The translations under genes were made by a program, and so were the position numbers. This document shows positions 60,824 to 64,000 of a stretch of DNA of 64,000 nucleotides, piece after piece. How positions within the stretch are numbered: the stretch's first letter is position 1; every line of letters begins with the position of its first letter. The notes beneath the pieces are model-generated. The model did not search any database. It saw only the letters and a program-made list of their open reading frames with translations, and was not told the origin of the DNA. Where the stretch lies: assembly GCF_002288925.2 (NCBI RefSeq), contig NW_022098057.1:64099641-64163640 (forward strand). Reading direction: 5' to 3'. The stretch comes from Delphinapterus leucas (taxonomy: Eukaryota; Chordata; Mammalia; Artiodactyla; Monodontidae).

Positions 60824-61784
60824 GTAACAAAGGTGACCGACAAGAGGTCTTTAACAATCTTTTATAATAAATTTGCTATCTAAGTTATTCTGCTTACTAC
60901 TGGGCATTTAAGAGTTGACACCGAATTACTTCGACCCTTTGAGTTCTTAAGGCATTTACTAGGTAGGTTCTTGCCTTTAATTTGGATTGAGTGCTGTTTT
61001 TTATATACTCCATATTTCCCCAAATTATTTATGTTTGTAAAGAAAAGGGGTAGGGAATGCATACTTTATTATAAATTTTCTCTCACTAAAAATTTTAAGT
61101 GGGTTAAGACTAATTTAAACCATTAATTATACTATCTTGAGTACCTCAGCCATTGAAATATTTATTATATATTGGTTGTTTGCATGTTTCTTTCTCTTGT
61201 TTTTTTAGTCTTTATTGTTTTTATTGAATGTAGAAGTCCCACATGCTTAAAGTGTAGAAAGAATAAGTCACTTTCTACGTTTTTACATAGCAGTGACCAC
61301 AATTTAATTTATGCTAACCACTAATTCATCATAGAATTATTTCAAAATTTAAAAATAAACAATGCTTCATCAATGTTGTAGTCTTACAGGTTTATATAGG
61401 ACATAACCATTGCTGTAATATTAAAAACTGTAAGCATGAACATAAAGATTTAAAGAAGAGTATCCAGTTCTTTTAGACATATAATTAATACACTAACTCA
61501 TGCTTAGTGTTTAAAATTATACAAATTCTTGCCTCCTTAAACTCTTGTTTTTTGTTTTCTTTTTTTCCCCTAGTAATAGTTATAGGGACAAAAGAGAACT
61601 CTCCAGGGAGCCAAGGTATTACACTAATTTTAGATATATTTCAGGTAGCATTTTTTGTAATATACACATATAGATATTTTGTTTTTAATTTAACATTGAT
61701 AATGTTTGTTTTGGTTTAAGAGGTAGATGTAACTACTAGGATAAGAAAATGGAGCACAGGAACTAATATATTTCAGAACAGGAG

Positions 61785-61918
61785 GGAATTCCCTGGTGGT
61801 CCAGTGGTTAAGACTCCACGCTTTCACTGCTGCGGGCTTGGGTTCACTCCCTGGTCGGGTAACTAAGATCCCACAAGCTGTGCAGTGCAAAAAAAAAACA
61901 AAACAAAAAACAAAAAAA
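61785..61918 (+). mobile_element. tRNA-derived SINE, short CHR type
   Basis: Sense-strand copy in HERC4 intron 3 with (caaaa)-rich tail. Perfect duplication cagaacaggag flanks it. Confidence 0.93.
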
Positions 61919-63802
61919 CAGAACAGGAGCTGTTATCGTTAGAAATGAGTTTTTTAAATAAAAGCCCATAACCTTCCTTCATATATATATGTATGTCTAT
62001 TTTAAAACTTAAAGTATACATTTGAAGTATTTGTTTTAGCATAGTAAAAGTTTTTTTCATCTTTAGTTTGACATTTTATGTTTGTTCTAGTAATGAACTG
62101 TCTGTTGAGACTTCTGGATACACACATTAACATGTTTTGTTTATCGAACTTGTAACCAAATTGCACAAAACTCCCCAAACAAATTTCTTCCCCTTTGTTT
62201 CTTCTGCAGTAGCAATTAAATAACACACTTCCCATTATGCTTTTAGTGCCTTTTAATGATGGTGCTGTTGGGAGAGAAATTTTTTTCTTTAAGCTAAGTA
62301 AATTGAATTTTTTTAGTCATTTCAGTTTTGATTTCTTTCAGAAAATGTTAATTTGCAGCCAAATGGCTGTTGGCTACAAAATACAAAGCATTCATAGGAA
62401 CAGAGTGATCTCACATTTGTCATATTGTCTACTGATTTTATTTCCTTCCACAAGTAATTGTTGTAGAATGGGATTTTTTATTTAAGGTTTTTAAGAACTT
62501 TGTGTTTTTAGGATTGAAGAGAGACATGTTAGATTTTCTAAGTCAGTATTTTCAAAACCATGATTCACAGCAAGGCTGTCTAGTTTCTCTTATTTTTACT
62601 CCACTTAATTCTCATACTTTTTTGTTTTTTGTTTTTTTTTGCTGTTCAGTTCTGATATGAGAGATTTCAGTCAGTAATCCATAGATGATTAGTAAATGGA
62701 GAGAAAGGTAATTATAAGGAGAAGAGTTTATTATATAACGATTTATTTGAAGGTTGCCCAATAATTCTGTATCTGTGACTTTACTCTTTATGAACCTGGA
62801 TGGGGACCTGTAAGATCTTGAGTCCTTTGGTTTAAACTTCTCCGTTTGTGTATTTGCTGAACATCTATATTAATTTTCAGCTGTGTATTAAGGCATCTTT
62901 CCTGTTCAGTCTTTTCAGTTTTTCATGGACTAATCTGATTTGTTGTGACGTATATATATAATTTTTACTGATACTTTCATGTCTTAAAGGGAAATTTAGT
63001 ATTTCAGTAGAAATATATTTTTATGAAAGACCACCATTGATTTTTTTTTTTTTCTTTTTAAATCTCAGCACCAAATCATTTTTTAGATGCAAGGCTTTTT
63101 CTAGGTGCTTAGAGATGTCAGCCAGCTTTGTAACTTTCACATACACTTTGAATAAAATGTGTAGAATATAGGAGGAAACTCAGACATATGTGAATAGATT
63201 TTTTAAAATTAGTGTTTATAATTTTCATAAGAATGATCAGAAAAGTGAATATTCACATTAGGCTGTATTTTCTTGAGAACAAAACCCATTTTTATGTTAA
63301 TAGATGAGAGTAAGTAAATTAAGCAACACTTTAATTTTAAAGATGAATGTAAAATTAATAATAAATAGATTATATTTGAAACTCTTACTCTTTGGTAATC
63401 TTTTCCTACTTCTGATTTTGTTTTGTTTTGAAATCATTATTTCTTGGGGAAAGACAAATTATTCAATATCAGTGGTCTCTGTGGACCTGCATTTCGGGCT
63501 AGTCATTTCTTTTTATATGTAGGATATATGTTACACCTTTATTTTAAAAAAAGTTAATCTGATTTTACTGTCTTTTAATGTAAATAGAAAAACAATTGTT
63601 GGCAATGAGGTTGTAGTTTATTTTTTAAAGTTCTGTTTTTTTCGACTTTGTAAGAAAAAATTATGACAGGATGGTATAATATGATGATTCTTGTGAGAAC
63701 AGCAATTTCTGGGCTACAGGAACTAATTAAACATGTTTGAATTGTCGCCTTGGTCAAAAATAAAATTTATTTTCTTGATTGAACTTTTAAAAGTATATTA
63801 CA

Positions 63803-63936
63803 GGGAATTCCCTGACAGTCCAGTGGTTAGGAGTTGGTGCTTTCACTACCATGGCCCGGGTTTGATCCTGGTCGGGGAACTAAGATCCTGCAAGCTATGT
63901 GGCACTGCTCGCCCCCCCCCCGCCGCCAAAAAAAAG
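63803..63936 (+). mobile_element. tRNA-derived SINE, short CHR type
   Basis: Sense-strand copy in intron 3. A C run precedes the A tail. Duplication aagtatattaca/aagtttattaca flanks it. Confidence 0.92.
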
Positions 63937-64000
63937 AAGTTTATTACAATTTCTGCCTAATATTAGCCTCTGAAAGTACAGAACATTTCAGATTAAAAAG

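Larger units (their letters stand above)
33500..64000 (+). other. HERC4: HERC4 gene locus, 5' part (partial)
   Basis: This is the transcribed region of HERC4 from its CpG-island promoter to the end of the window. HERC4 belongs to the small HERC family: an N-terminal RCC1-like domain followed by a C-terminal HECT ubiquitin-ligase domain, just over 1,000 residues in mammals. Only the first 128 codons are present here, in exons 2 and 3. The rest must lie beyond 64,000. The two coding exons join with matching phase and give an uninterrupted RCC1-repeat protein. Intron 2 is about 24.7 kb and is filled with repeats. In human the gene lies between SIRT1 and MYPN, and MYPN is divergent from the HERC4 promoter (known synteny). 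Neither neighbour could be recognised here. The transcription start is approximate. Confidence 0.9.
60824..64000 (+). other. HERC4: HERC4 intron 3, beginning
   Basis: Sequence after the exon 3 donor is AT-rich and contains two short SINE copies (61,785 and 63,803), both on the sense strand. No further HERC4 exon is present; the next would have to begin by completing an Arg codon left two bases open. I see no other gene here. Confidence 0.75.

Overview
This window is nuclear genomic DNA of a mammal, almost certainly a cetacean. The main evidence is about thirty copies of the tRNA-derived SINE group found in whales, hippos and ruminants (CHR-type). Their heads read like 'cttccctggtggcgcagtgg', and the body variants are ones I associate with whales and dolphins. 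They sit on an ordinary mammalian background of MIR, L2, old L1, MLT1 (MaLR) LTRs, a hAT element and Tigger elements. There are no bacterial-style genes. Nearly all long open frames are reading frames through SINEs.

Only one protein-coding gene can be named: the 5' part of HERC4, an E3 ubiquitin ligase with RCC1 repeats and a HECT domain, on the + strand. A TATA-less CpG-island promoter with NRF1-like, GC-box and ETS-like sites lies at about 33,395-34,160. A non-coding first exon ends at one of three donors (33,708, 33,733 or 33,904). Exon 2 (35,703-36,007) carries the start codon at 35,782. Exon 3 (60,664-60,823) continues the protein in frame after a 24.7 kb intron. The window ends in the next intron, so the remaining RCC1 repeats and the HECT domain lie beyond 64,000.

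Layout: 1-33,394 is upstream intergenic sequence. It holds MIRs, L2s, a full-length U6 retrocopy (8,950-9,054), a 177-bp L1 fragment with clear target-site duplications, a GA-rich tract, a hAT element with an 8-bp duplication, two MLT1 LTRs, a SINE inserted in a SINE, and a 100-base assembly gap inside a SINE. 33,395-35,702 is promoter, exon 1 and intron 1. 36,008-60,663 is intron 2, with nine SINEs all antisense to HERC4, a Tigger inside a Tigger, L1 blocks, LTR pieces and a second U6 retrocopy. 60,824-64,000 is the start of intron 3.

I found no convincing new biological system. The items most worth a second look are an exon-like segment at 6,347-6,480 with good splice signals, a 168-codon antisense open frame in intron 2 (40,249-40,752), a possible minus-strand splice donor at 10,345, and the complete antisense bias of intron-2 SINEs.
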